Shown here one piece after another: positions 1 to 12,500 of a DNA stretch of 64,000 nucleotides. Location of the stretch: assembly GCA_963457665.1 (NCBI GenBank), contig OY735222.1, positions 37,754,891 through 37,818,890 on the forward strand, in the 5' to 3' direction. A program made the translations under genes and the position numbers. The first letter of the stretch is position 1, and the number at the start of each line of letters is the position of its first letter. This stretch comes from Thysanoteuthis rhombus (lineage: Eukaryota > Mollusca > Cephalopoda > Oegopsida > Thysanoteuthidae). The notes below the pieces were generated by a model that worked only from the letters and a program-made list of their open reading frames with translations, made no database searches and was not told the DNA's origin.

Positions 1-732
1 TAACAATATCAGAGAAGATAATTGGTAATTAGAACTACTGATTCTTCATTTTATTGAGTATATTAACAAGCAATGTTTTGTCCATAAGGATATTGTCAAT
101 TGGAAAGTTTGTAAGTTCCAGACTTCAGCTTGTTCAGTACTTCTTATACTTGACAGTCTAAAATTGCTATTCTGTTAAAATGCTTCAATGAAACTACTGG
201 AAATCCCCCTTTAATGCATCCTCAAATAGCAACACCTATCAAAATCATGTTAATCAAATTCTTAAAAAAATGATTTTAAGACAATGATAATTTTAGGTTT
301 CTGGATAAATTTATTGAAAAGTAAGCAACACACCTTACCTTACTTGCAAAACCATAACTTGGTTGCAGCACATCTGACTATTTGCATGTAATGAATGGTT
401 AGCATTTGTTGCATTAATGTCTCTACCAATTTCAATTATATTGTCCATTGTATACTTTTCTTAAGTCAGAAAAACCCTTGGTATAATATTACTACTGATG
501 AAAGTTGGAGGATTAAAACATGCTAACATAATGATATTACAAATGTTTAATATATGGAATTTTCCAAAGAAATCTTGTTGAATACAATGGACTACCATCC
601 ACCTCTGTCTCTTTTGGTATTGACTCAGTTGGCTATAGAGCCCTAGTTTGGATCAGCATGGTTGTCTGCAGGGAAACCATCCTGGCTCTTTGAGTGCTGA
701 TGCCTTCCTCCTCTTGCAGGCATTCCTAAAGC
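1..732. other. Intergenic, nothing recognised
   Basis: AT-rich sequence with no exon-like open frame, RNA gene or obvious terminal repeats on either strand. The last 100 bases (from about 600) become less AT-rich and lead into the LINE-derived repeats that follow. Confidence 0.5.
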
Positions 733-1470
733 TGAATGTATGTTAACAAGTCCGGTCCTATGCACTGTCTTTGAATCACTTTGGGGAATACCAGCATATA
801 CAATGTTAACCATCATATAGTCTTTGAAGCATTTTTAGGGCTTTCCTCGGTTTCTCTTGCTATAGCAGGCTTTGCCTAGAGAAACTGCTGGGGGATTCTG
901 ATATCATCTATTTGGATGATATACCCTGTCCATCGAAGCTGGGCTTTTATAGATGGTGGCTTTGATGATCATGATCTCTGCTTTGTCCAGAATCACTAGG
1001 TTTCATCCAGTCTTTGAAGCATTTTTTGGGCTTTCCTCGGTTTCTCTTACCCATGGTAGACTTAGCCGAGAGGAGCTGCTTGAGGATTCTGAAATCCTCC
1101 ATTTGGATGATATACCCTGTCCATCGAAGCTGGGCATTTATAGATGATGGCTTTGATGATTATGATTTCTACTCTGTCCAGAATTGCTAGGTTTGTGACC
1201 ATATCCTACCACATAGTGTGCATGTTAACTGGTCTGGTCCTGTGCATGTTCCTTGAATGGCTCTGGGGGTTATCAGCATATACAATGTCGACTTTCATAC
1301 AGTCTTTGAAGCATTTTTGTGGCTTTCTTCGGTTTCTCTCACCCAGGTAATTTGCCGAGAGGAGTTACTTTAAGATTCTGAAGTCATCCATTTGGATGAC
1401 ATACTCTGTCCATTGAAGTTAGGCTTTTAAAGATGATGGCTTTGATGATTATGGTCTCTGCTCTGAATTT
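733..1470 (-). mobile_element. LINE 3'-end fragments, three tandem copies
   Basis: Three diverged direct copies of a segment of about 190 bp start near 807, 1003 and 1296. Each carries the same landmarks on the plus strand (a 'cagtctttgaagca' block, then a 'ctttcctcggtttctct' block, then 'atttggatga'). On the minus strand copy 2 reads QLRWTGYIIQMED followed by KRNRGKPKKCFKDW, the familiar end of non-LTR retrotransposon reverse transcriptase proteins (R/L-W-x-GH-V-x-RM-D and K-R-x-R-G-x-P). Copies 1 and 3 contain stops. Copies 1 and 3 also share an upstream block ('cagcatatacaatgt', near 793 and 1276), so the duplicated unit was longer than the coding motif. This is dead sequence; the LINE clade is not determined. 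Confidence 0.6.
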
Positions 1471-1489
1471 AGCAATGAGAATTGCTGTT

Positions 1490-1725
1490 CACTCTTATGA
1501 GAAAAGTCTCCTTGCAATGTCCAGGTTCTACAGCCTCTACCCCAATTTCCAAATCACATTTCCTTATATGGCTTAAAGATAACCTATCAGAAAACTTGTT
1601 TGTGCCCATGTCCCACCACCCTATGCGAAGGATTAGGCACAGACTACGCTTGTAGTAGCACTCCAGCATCATCTTGATAAGTCTCCTCGCAATGTCCAGG
1701 TCCCACAGCCACAGTGGAAACAACC
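1490..1725 (-). mobile_element. Probable LINE coding remnant
   Basis: A minus-strand open stretch (WLWDLDIARRLIKMMLECYY and so on) lies directly beside the LINE fragments and may be an upstream piece of the same element. It contains a 32-bp imperfect direct repeat (1503-1534 and 1679-1710). Assignment rests mostly on adjacency and orientation. Confidence 0.3.
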
Positions 1726-1729
1726 ATCT

Positions 1730-2890
1730 TGTTAACTTTCAACTTAGTTGACAACTGGATGTTATGCTTGTTCAGTTCTCAAAATCGCAATCGGCAAAGT
1801 CACAAAAGTCTTTTAGCTGCATCACTCAAATTATTGAAGCGATTAGTCAACTAATTGGATTATGGCTTTCATAAAATGAAGAAAAAAAAATTTGAAAAAC
1901 ATTTGTGACAACTTTTATTTTTAATGGTACACAGAGCACTACCAGAAAATATCTAACAATCACTTTCAGTTCATAAGAGTTCCTTGCTCTTTCACTGTCT
2001 ATATGTTGTATGAAGTGTTGAAAACACATGATGACTTGAGCAATAAAGTCGACAGCTAATATCATCATGAGCATAAGTGAATAGGGGTGCAACGATTAGA
2101 TGACTGATCATCGTACACCTATTTGGCTATACTCATTATGTTAATTTTCCTTTTATGAAATTGCCGGGAGGGAAAACTTGGAAGCATTACCTTCTCAAAA
2201 CCACTGAATGAATGAATTTATATATAGAATAACAAAAGTAAGAATGACATATCATAACCATTCATATTCTTTTCTACCTGACCCTTGGTAATCAATTCCC
2301 CAAAACTTGAGTATACTTTCTGGAGATTTTCCTTGAACCAAACAATATCCATTAAAAATTTTTTGGTTTTCTTCATGATGATTTTTTAATTTCTTTCTGC
2401 GAGTGATCATTTCCTTCCTTATTTCATGACCAGGGGGAAAATTTTTATAATGCTCTATGCACAGACACACTTACCTGTCCCCTCAATTTGTGGCTGAAAA
2501 ATTTCTGTCAGCAAACTTTTCCCTGCTCTGCCTATCAGTAATAGAAGCTAAAAATGGATGATTGTAGCCAACAAGCTGCTATTTGGTCATGTAGTCTAGC
2601 AGTGCACCTTATTGTTGCAGTGGCCTGCTGTTCACCGTTATGTTTTATTGCATTTTGAAGTGTCTTGTTATAAGTACATTTGGGGATATGTATTACTATC
2701 AAACACTAACCCTAATAATGCTGCTATCTCGACAAACTTTTTTTTTTTTTCTTTTTTTTTTTTTTTTTCCATCTACTGGGTCAATACATTTTCTGATTGT
2801 ATTTGCTCTCAGATTTCAATACAAAACTTTTCCTGTTAAACACAATTATGGTATGTGCTAATCATTAATCATCCAAAGGGTTTCGTAGAG
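1730..2890. other. Intergenic, nothing recognised
   Basis: AT-rich, with a long T-rich run near 2741-2768. Short open frames on both strands have no recognisable motifs, no splice context and low-complexity composition. No RNA gene was seen. Confidence 0.45.
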
Positions 2891-3180
2891 CAGTGCTTCT
2901 GAAACTATCCCAGTGTTATTCACCTGAGTCTTTATCACAAAAACGTCATTCACCTGTGACTAAATTTCCTTTTGTTTTTGATCTTTCTATCTTATTTTCC
3001 CTTGTATATAATTCTTAGTCATTCATTCTGAATTGTAAGCTTTTCTGGTCTTCCCTAAAAATTACTGTAAATTTGCAAAATATCACATTCCTTTGAAATT
3101 AGAAAATCCTAAATGGATAGAAAGAGAAAGCTACATGAAATTTCTAGCTCTATGTAACCACTTTGAAGGTGATGCCTTTT

Positions 3181-3213
<33 letters not shown>

Positions 3214-3281
3214 TCAGAAGTTATTCACCCCTCCAATTTCATTCACCCAAGGGTGAATTATTCACAAGTTGAAGAAGCCCT
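2891..3281. mobile_element. hAT-like non-autonomous element
   Basis: The left end begins CAGTGCTTCT and runs into a 'gttattcacct' block; the right end reads as the imperfect reverse complement ('ggtgaattattcac' then 'gaagaagccctc'). Terminal repeats beginning CAGTGCTTCT are typical of hAT-superfamily elements. The body has two long T runs (3187-3212 and, just outside, 3338-3361) and no transposase. A clean 8-bp target duplication is not visible. Confidence 0.45.
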
Positions 3282-3336
3282 CTCATCAATGGCTATCACA
3301 AAGTTATTTCTGTTTATGTGAAGAAAAGTGCTATAC

Positions 3337-3367
<31 letters not shown>

Positions 3368-3519
3368 TGTTTGTTCCGCTTGGGTTTTTTTTCTTTCTCC
3401 CCATTAGCCTGTGAACAATAAAACAGTACTGTTTATAATATTGTAAAGATTGTTAATAAACATTGAAATATCAACTGAATCATCTATGTGTCTTGTTTGC
3501 TCATTGAATATTAGGCAGA

Positions 3520-4355
3520 TTGAGTCTGCCTTCAAAAATTGATCTGATGATTGGTTCTGTTTTAACCCTTCACTGCTTAACAAGCTAATTTTTCATACTT
3601 TGCATTGTACACTGGTAATTAGGTAATCTCTAAAATTCAATAATATTGAATATACTTGCAATCAAGTGCTGTCAAATATGAATGAATTTCATCATAAAGC
3701 AAGTTTCAGTTTATTTGGGGAGGGGTTAGAACAAAGCTGTAAATGACTAATTGAATAAATTTATAATCTAACATTTTGGATGGTTATGGTTTAAAATCGA
3801 TGAGTGATTATTAAAAAAAAACAAACTTTAAATATAATATAAAAATTACTGAATTTTAGCTTCAAAAACAATATTTGAGATCATTGTCTTGAGTTAATAG
3901 CTTGCTAATGAAAATAAATTAGCTTGAGTGATTAGTCAAAATTGATCTGATGATTGGGACTATTTTGACCAATCACTACTGAACAAGCTGATTTATTTTT
4001 TATTTTTTCACACCCAAATAATGTTACCTACCAATTTTGACCCTGATTTTATATTAAATTCCATGCATGGTTGACAAACTGTTGCGTTTTTAATAAAATT
4101 AATTTGAATAAAATGTTAGACTATTCAATCAATTAGTTATTTACAATCCCACACGAACAGAAGCTGGCTTAATGATGCAATTGTGCATTGTCATAGTTTT
4201 TCAAGTATACTCAGTACATTCAATATTACTGAATTCTAGGAAAAAATGAAAATTCTGATTGCATCTTACTCTGGTATCTCTGTAAAGTACAAAAATAAGT
4301 TGTCTTAGTTAAAACAGACCCGATCATCAATTCAATTTTTGAAAGACTCCTTGAA
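3520..4355. repeat. Long imperfect inverted repeat with nested hairpin
   Basis: The left arm (about 3522-3790) and right arm (about 4088-4352) are imperfect reverse complements. Shared blocks include 'ttcaaaaattga', 'tctgttttaac', 'aatattgaat' and 'tctaacatttt'. In the loop at 3937-3984, GTCAAAAT pairs with ATTTTGAC around a further copy of the 'ttgatctgatgattgg' block, so the same sequence is present in three arms. This looks like a foldback or MITE-type element; no coding capacity. Confidence 0.5.
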
Positions 4356-4389
4356 CTTTGCTAAATATTTACAAACCTATCTCAATGCC

Positions 4390-5800
4390 ACAGAGCGGTC
4401 CCTGTAAAATATGATGAAGCAATGGAGAAAGAAACTTAAAAAAAGGTCTTTTATACAGAGGAGATTAATTAATTTAGGGTTGTTCATTGATTAAAGCAAA
4501 TTCTACTAGAATCACACATCTTTATTTCCTCTCCCTTTGGTTTACTTCTTGTAATGAAAAGCGAAGGGAATGCAATTCAAGAAAACCTCTTCTGTGGGGA
4601 ATAAATAAAGGGTTACAGCTATTGATTTGAGCATTTTTAATGGTAATAAATATCTTTGCTTCACTTTCCATTGCTTCTTGTATTTTAAACATCTCTTAAC
4701 GAATTGCTTCATTCCTTTTGGAAAAAAAAAATCATTTCATTTAAAGTATATGGATTGTTATTTTATGCAAGAAGATAGTCCAGTATCTTCACTAGATTCC
4801 TGCACTGGTTTCTGTTCTCACGGTCACTCAACTCGGAGTGCCATTGGTGTCTTAAAATTTCAGTCATTTTGAATACCTAATCAAGTCTCATGGCCATTAC
4901 ATTTGTATGAATAAAGTTCATATCTTATAACCTTCAAAATATTTGATTCCCCAAGGTTTCTTAGAAAATGAGAACTCATTTCCATCCATTTGGGGGAGGG
5001 GCAAAAAGTGGATGTATTTAAACCAGGATAGCTACAACTGATTCCGAGACTGGTATACAAAGTAAATCATTTAAATATTTCTGGAAAAGTTTTCAACTGA
5101 TTAAACGAGAATTTTTATATATGTACATATATATTTGTCACATTTGGTGGCCTTGTGCCAGACGAAACCAAGCTTAATAAATACGGTAGATTCTAGTTAT
5201 TATAGCATCTTTGGATTTAAGAGCGACTTTAGAACAAATTTGCCATTGTAACAACTTGGAATTTATGCAAAGTGTATTAATGGTGAGAAACCAAAAATGA
5301 CTTTTGACTATCCTTCCACGTTGTAATGTCCCATGTTAGTTTAGATAACATTATTTGAAGCTGCTATCAGCAGACCAAGCATAGACATTAATAGCTTATG
5401 AGAACAATCAATGAACTTGGGATTCTCTGGGCATGGCCTGAGAGATGGGAGACAATTCTCAGGACACACATGCAAGCACTGGATGCCTCCCTAAGAACAA
5501 GACTCCACAATATTCCAGAGCCACAAGGAAGGTTAGAATGGGATAATTCTAATGAAATAAAATTATGAAACACATTTCATAAACTACTTTTTTTTCCTTC
5601 CTTAGGATACCAATGTGATAAATTGCTTCATCTTCATACGGTATGTTGTATTAGTGGTACGACTGTCAAAATCATACCCCAAACATTTTCCTTTTCCCCT
5701 AACTCCAGTTGACTTAATTTTCTACTGTAACAAGAATAATCCTCACCAAATTTAGGCGAGTAAAAATTAAATTCACCTACAGTGAGTTAAAATCGTAGCC
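4390..5800. other. Intergenic, nothing recognised
   Basis: AT-rich sequence without an exon, RNA gene or recognisable element. An open stretch at 5388-5573 has no family motif. Confidence 0.4.
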
Positions 5801-5801
5801 A

Positions 5802-5802
<1 letters not shown>

Positions 5803-5848
<46 letters not shown>

Positions 5849-5858
5849 CACACACACA
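5803..5858. repeat. TA microsatellite running into CA repeat
   Basis: About 23 TA units with one TG interruption, followed by a short CA tract. Likely length-polymorphic. Confidence 0.95.
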
Positions 5859-6537
5859 ATACAATATTAAAGTTGCAGTCATCATCTTTAGTGAGACTAG
5901 GAGTGGAGTTTGGCCCTGCAGCAGCCAGGCTACTTTTTTTCATAATTTTTGTCATGGAAAAAATGAAAGGTTAAATGAGGGATGAGATTTCTTCTCCATT
6001 CAAATCGTGTATACTTTATGGCCAGCAGGTCCCTAGTGAAATCCAACTTTCATTTTTGCTGATGTAGACACCAACAATCACTGCCCAGATATTGAATCAC
6101 CCCATCTGACAAGGCTGAATATTTTTTAATATGCACTCAGCATCAAAATCTTTCTATCACACATACTCAAATTCCTGTGATCTACTTATGTGCCTTCCTA
6201 TCATTGGACTATGTTTAACATTGACAATTACTATCATGAACTTCTGGGGTCAAGCTATGCTGTCAAATATATCATAATGATTGTAGTTTTTTTTGAAAAC
6301 TCGATCAAAATTATCTCAAGCCTTTATACAATATATTTTACAAGGTAATCACCATGAAAAAATTCTGATATATTTGAATTTCCATATGATTTTTTTTCCT
6401 TTTCCCCCCTTGAACTACTGAATTCATTTCAATCCAGTGTTTCAATCAGAAAAATGGTTACCTTTAATTGGAAGAATCCATTGTTATGGACAGAGAATCA
6501 TATAGAAAGTGATTTTTTTTTTTATAAAAATATGCAT

Positions 6538-6543
6538 TTATTA
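6538..6543 (-). promoter_or_regulatory. TYW3 polyadenylation signal AATAAA
   Basis: AATAAA on the minus strand lies only about 19 nt after the TYW3 stop codon, so the 3' UTR would be very short. It is followed on the minus strand by an A-rich stretch (plus-strand T run near 6511-6522). Confidence 0.6.
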
Positions 6544-6561
6544 TTTCTAGTTAAGTAAATA

Positions 6562-9500
6562 TTAGGATCCTGTATTTTGTACATTGAGAAATGCATCAAA
6601 ATCCAAGTCCATATCTGTGCAAGATTCTTCTATTTTTACTTTGGTTGTTTTCAAATCTGGGTTTTTTGTTCTTTTATTCTGTAGCTTTTTCTTTTTACTT
6701 GAATCAGGAAGATTTTCAAAGGAACAGGCTTCAAGACTTGCTTTCAGGTTATGAGTGAACCTGTGGAAATAAATAATTTAACATTACTTCTCTACATTAA
6801 TTCACCGTGAAATGCAAACATGTCCTTGTCTTATTCAAATGAGGGATTTTGTTTTGTTTTTTTTGTATGATTTTGAATAACAAAAATAGAGGTAGGTTAG
6901 ATTACTAAGAAATCATTACGACTGGCAGTAATTGTAGTTTAGAAATAGAAAATGACATAAGTTACGTTTAGTTTTGAATCATTGTTCACCCATTTATAAT
7001 CACATGGTTCAGAAAAAAATACATTGATTCAGTGATCAATAGCATGGATACATTTATCCTATTGAATGTTTCAAGTCCTTAAACCCCTAAAATTTCAAGT
7101 AGCTGATATTATGGAATTGACAGGCCAGAATTACCATTCTCCATCAAGAGTTGTAATATCGGCCACTTTTTCAAATGAAGGGTCTACAAAACTGGAATCA
7201 ATACTAACACCCAAAAAGTGTTTACATATAATGTTTATATTCTAATCAATAAAATCAGAGGTTTGGTAAGATCTCAAAAATTGAAATTCTCACAAATTGA
7301 GTTTATGCTAAGGTGGCTGATAGATGTTCCCAAAATGATACATTAGAAGATAGAATATTCTTTGTCTCTCTTCATCATCTTACCTGTTTATTCGAATTTC
7401 ATTCTCCTCCATTTTTGTGTTGGCTATTTTAATAATGTGGTTGATATACTGGAAGAAAAATGAGAAGTTATATTTTAGAATGTAAATACAGAAAGAAGTT
7501 GAACAATGCAGTTCTAGGCCATCTTGTGTTAAAGAAAAAATGTGACACTTCTCGTATACACAGAAGTATTTTATATATCTCAACATACTTGATGGCAGTT
7601 TTGCAGGTAATACTAAGTTTGCTGAAGATCTATTCTCAAGATTACATGTTTGCTTTTGGCTAAGTTTTCTCCCTTCCATTTATTTTTTTTAAAAGTGCAT
7701 TTTATATTTATATGCCATTAAGTATACTCACAGAAACATGACCAAAGTTGACAAATATATTTTCTGAAATGAATTAATAATAGCTAACCTCCCCAATGCA
7801 TAGATCTTCAATCATGCCCTGGGTCAACGGATTAGGATTTGATAAACTCAAATATAACAAAGTTGCTTGAATGCAGATACCTACGTGAATATCTTCAGCT
7901 ACCACTTTCAATTAAGTGGGTTTTAAATTAAAAAGGAAACAGCAGTTTTCCCCAGTGATATGCTACTGTTAGTTAGAAGTGAGTTTACCTGTTCTGAGAC
8001 AAGAAGTTGGCCTTCACTGGACAGTGGCACTTCTAAACTTTGAGTGCTTCTTATGGCCTGAAAAAAAATGAGAGAAACTAATTTCAAAATTCATTTCATT
8101 TTTCTCAAAGTTTGAAGATGGAATAGTTTTGAATTTTTTTTCATAATGAATAGGTTCCTTTTCCATTTCAGGTTTTCTTTTAAATCTTCCATTTATTCTC
8201 AAGGTGTCATGGGGACAGCAGTCCATCCATATTTTTTTCTATAATCTATTCCGTCTTAATGGGAATGTCAAAGCTCCACCACAGTCCTGTTAACTAAATA
8301 TTTCAGAAACATGCTCCCTTCTGTATGTTGCCAACCTCTCATAACACTGGACAAGAGAATGGAATTTTGAATTCAGTTTTGTCCATCTCTTAGACTGGTT
8401 GCCAAGGAAGAGAAGAGATGAACTCATGCCTTTCCCAAGGGCATTAGTGTGAAGTGAATAGTCTCAGCAAGAATTTGAACTTGGCTCATATACTTCATTT
8501 TCCATGGTGGTAACTGTCACATCACTCAAACCACACTATTCCATGTAGCATATGAAATTTCCAAGGTCAATATGCACTTAGGTTTGGAAATGTGGTCTAG
8601 AGAACGGTGAAATTATTCACAGCTCAATAACAGGAGAAACCAAAAAGCACTGAGCAGATACCTCTGCTAATGCCATTGTCACTAAAGACTGGACAATCAG
8701 GTTACACTTCATAATAGTTGAGTGGCTGCGTATAAGTGCCCAAAGCACCATATTTAAAAAGTTGAAATTTTCGTTTTTTTAAGAGAAAATATGCCCAGTT
8801 TTTTTTGTTTTTTCTCTTAATGAAGCATGAAAACTTCATTACGATTTATGGTGTTCAAGCTTCAAAAGACAAAACCTGTAACTCTAAAAATGATTAAACT
8901 ATCAACTTTTTGAGAATGATGCATTGGGCACTTATTGTGCATGGCCACTCAATTCTTCATCAGAGACATTCTTTTGACCTATAATTATTTCCTTTAGATT
9001 GAGTAACTTCATTATTACTGCAATATTACACCTGAAAAGCCAAAAGATTGTCATGTTAACCTCTGTTTGAAAAGAGAAAAATTTCCAAGATTCCTGAATC
9101 AACCCCCAAATTTCATAAACTACAGGTATACCTTGATTAGTGCAGTTAATTCATTCCAAAACTTTCCATACTGTTCAAAGTTTTATTAAATTTAATCTTC
9201 GTTTAGCTTAACAGTAAACCTTTGCTATAATAAACTTATTGGTGGGAGGTGGTGGTCGTTGATGCCGAAATGGTAGAGAAGTAAGTAAGTTTAGTATCAC
9301 TGCATTCAACAAACCTTCTTTAGTAGATCCAAAGTCTGTTCAGTTACCTTTTGTTCTATTTTCAAAGGCATTTCATTCAGCTTCTCATCAGTGACAGCTT
9401 TGTTGACAATGCCATATTGCATCTTAAAACACAGCAGTCAGCCATCATTGCATTAGAAATTCTCATGACCTAAACGAACAGACAGCCCTTCAGCGATTGG

Positions 9501-12500
9501 ACATTATTTTCAAACTTTGTTTGGTAAATAAGTTGGTTACGGTGCACATGTTCACTGCATTTATCGAACTTCATTCAGTAAATCCAAAGTCAATTCTGAT
9601 GGATCCACAAGTTTGTTGAAGATGAGTTTCATTATAGTGAGGGTTTACTATACTTCATTTCATTCATTTTTTACCACAATACCTCAACTGTACTACATCA
9701 AAACCACACTATCCAAGGTTTTCTTGCATTCTTTGGCTGATAACTCACCTTTTGACAAAATGTAATTAAAATCTATTGAGAGCTTTCAGAGATATGTTTG
9801 TTTGTCAATTTGTCCACACAATGAGTGAATACATTATCTTTGCCTACAAAGTTGTACTGTTATTATCACTTAGCCTTAATGATTCAATAACATGAAAAAG
9901 TTTAGTTTTTAAAATGTTAAAAGTAGGTATAAATTGTCATACCGTAATAATTTTCCCTTTTTTACCGACTGTTATTCCTGAATTACGAAATCCTGAGGAA
10001 ACAGCAACAGAATGCTGAAAAATAAAAGTAAAAACTTTCAAATGTTTTGTCCAAATTTTTAAGACAAGCTATTGTTGCTATTATGCAATGACTAAGATAG
10101 TCTCATAAAAAATGATGGGATTATTTACGTTTGGATCGACACTTCTACCTAGGATCAGAGTATCTGTGTGCTCTACCTCAATAGTGTTCCTCCCAGCCCT
10201 CTGCCAAGTATCTGTGTTAGGATCAAAGTGTTGCTCCTTGGCACTTCTGTCTAGTATCTGTGTGCTTATTGAATGTCTCATAATAGAACTGTCTTCATAA
10301 AAAAATGAATACATAAAGAAGTACATATGAAGATGACTGCAAAGACTATTCGAAGACGTTGTTGCACACAAATTATTTAATAAGGCTAGTCAATCAATAG
10401 AAACCATCACATGACCAAGATATTTCATCAACATGTGGTGTTGGGGAGATTAATTAATCAAAAATTTTTAAAAAAAGGGCTGATCACTGAATAAGTTACT
10501 TCTCACGCTTTTTGTTGGATCACTAAAAAGTCCCTAGAACAAATATGAATGCCGCCAGACACAAACTAAGTGACCAATTTAGAATAAACTTACAAATTGC
10601 TGGGGAGTGGGGGGGGGGCAAAATCTATTCAAGGGGAAATTTAAAAAAAAAAAAAAAATTCTAGACATAAGATTAAATATTTTAATTTTCAGCCCTCTAA
10701 GCTCCAGTGGTGTGGCCTGTAAACATGATACATACATAACCAGCCAAACCAACTTGAAAACTGAAGAAAACTATGTTGACAGTTTTTGTTGATGGTTTCT
10801 ATTACTTTATAATAATGATTTTAAAATGAGTTGTCACCAAAACCACTGATATGTGATGAAACCCTGTCCAGGTATTTTGTCAATGAATGATCTGTCTACA
10901 TAAACAGATACTTCATCGAAAACCATTTTTGTGGATTTTTAAGAAAACGATTAATTAGGTCTCATTTAGTGAATCTGTATACTTATTTTCTCAACATGAA
11001 TATTTCATATTGCTTAAAAAAATTAACTTAATCATGGACTGATTTATTAGAAAAAAATGAAATCTTAATTTTTAACAATTATTTAGCTAATACAGTGTTG
11101 TGTAATTATGCTTACCATGTTTTGAGCATCATGCAATTCTTGACACTGGACGTGCATTACAAAAGGTTCAAATTTGAACACAGCTTCTCCTGTTATGGTC
11201 ATCAATGCATCTTTCTATAGAAAAATTTTTTTTTAATTTAAAAAAAATAAAATAAAAAACAGGTCTGGTTAGTCACGCAATAGAAAGTCACTTTATAATG
11301 CGAGGAGCAATGTACCATAATTGCCATGTGACATTTAGAATGGGCACTGCCCTAATAATGATAATAAACGGTTTCTAATTGTTCTTAGGTAGTAATGTAG
11401 ACTGTGCTGACATACTTATCGGAAATGGACCCCTTACAAAAATAATATCAAAATCATATGGAATTTAATTTTATCGTTGGGATCTTCTTGTCATTAGAAA
11501 GAAGAAAAATTGGAGGAAAATCTGAGATGAAAATTATCTGAGTACACCTTCATAGAAACAGATATTTTTGAAAATAAATAGTATAAAATGTTGTAACAGT
11601 ACTAATTTCAACCTGTAATGTTCTGTTTACATTAGAAAAATTTTCAAAAGCTTTTACTCACAAAACATACAGATAATCAGATGAATACTGAAAATTTTAG
11701 CAAAATCCAATCAGTATTTAAGGATGGAACTTGAAAAAAGTTTGTTTCAAATTTGGAAAACCCAAACTTTTTCGTAGTGATTATTTGATTAAAAATTTTT
11801 CACTTTAAAAAAGAAAAAGCTTTTTTTTTCTCAAACACTGAATTAAAACAGCCAGATTCTATATTGTTATTATTAAGGAAACAAATACAAAAACTTGACA
11901 ATTTTTCAAAAAATCCTTATTACAATTTAAAAAATAGGTTGTTGAAATTTTTGAAAATACCCAGAAATGCCTGATTCAGAGCTTTTGAAACTGTGTGTCA
12001 GTAAAAATCTTTAGGTGTGCGGCAGAAGTAAGTATAATTTTGAGTCATTATTTGGAATAGGTCATACTCAACAAAATGCTGATGTTTGGCAAGGGAGATA
12101 ATCCATCGAGATACTTATAGCTGATACTATTGTTGAGAAAATTTTGAATTGGAAATCTTGAATGGCTGAAAGTGGCTAGATTCTTATTGATGTCCAAGTA
12201 GCATAAAAAATTTTCATAGTGTTAGTAGGTAGGTTTTGAATTGAGTTAGTATGTTTGTGCTATATTATGCAAAGGAAGTAGAGTAACCTAGACACTATTT
12301 GATTGGAATAAATTGTTGTCCATTATGTTTCTTTTCATTCCAAATGAAAAAAGTCATCAGTTTCATATGTTCATAGTTTTTTTTGTTTCTTTTTCTTCCA
12401 TTGAATTTTTCCAACTTTTAGCCATTTCTTCCATGAAAATTCACTTGAAAATTTCACCACTTCTAAGCATTAAAAAATAGCCAGTTGAAAAATTCAACCT

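Noticed and set aside
9310..9425. Exon-like minus-strand stretch in TYW3 (MQYGIVNKAVTDEKLNEMPL and so on)
   Set aside because: It lies inside the pogo-like element, and TYW3 splices in frame from 9943 to 8057 without it, matching the family exactly.
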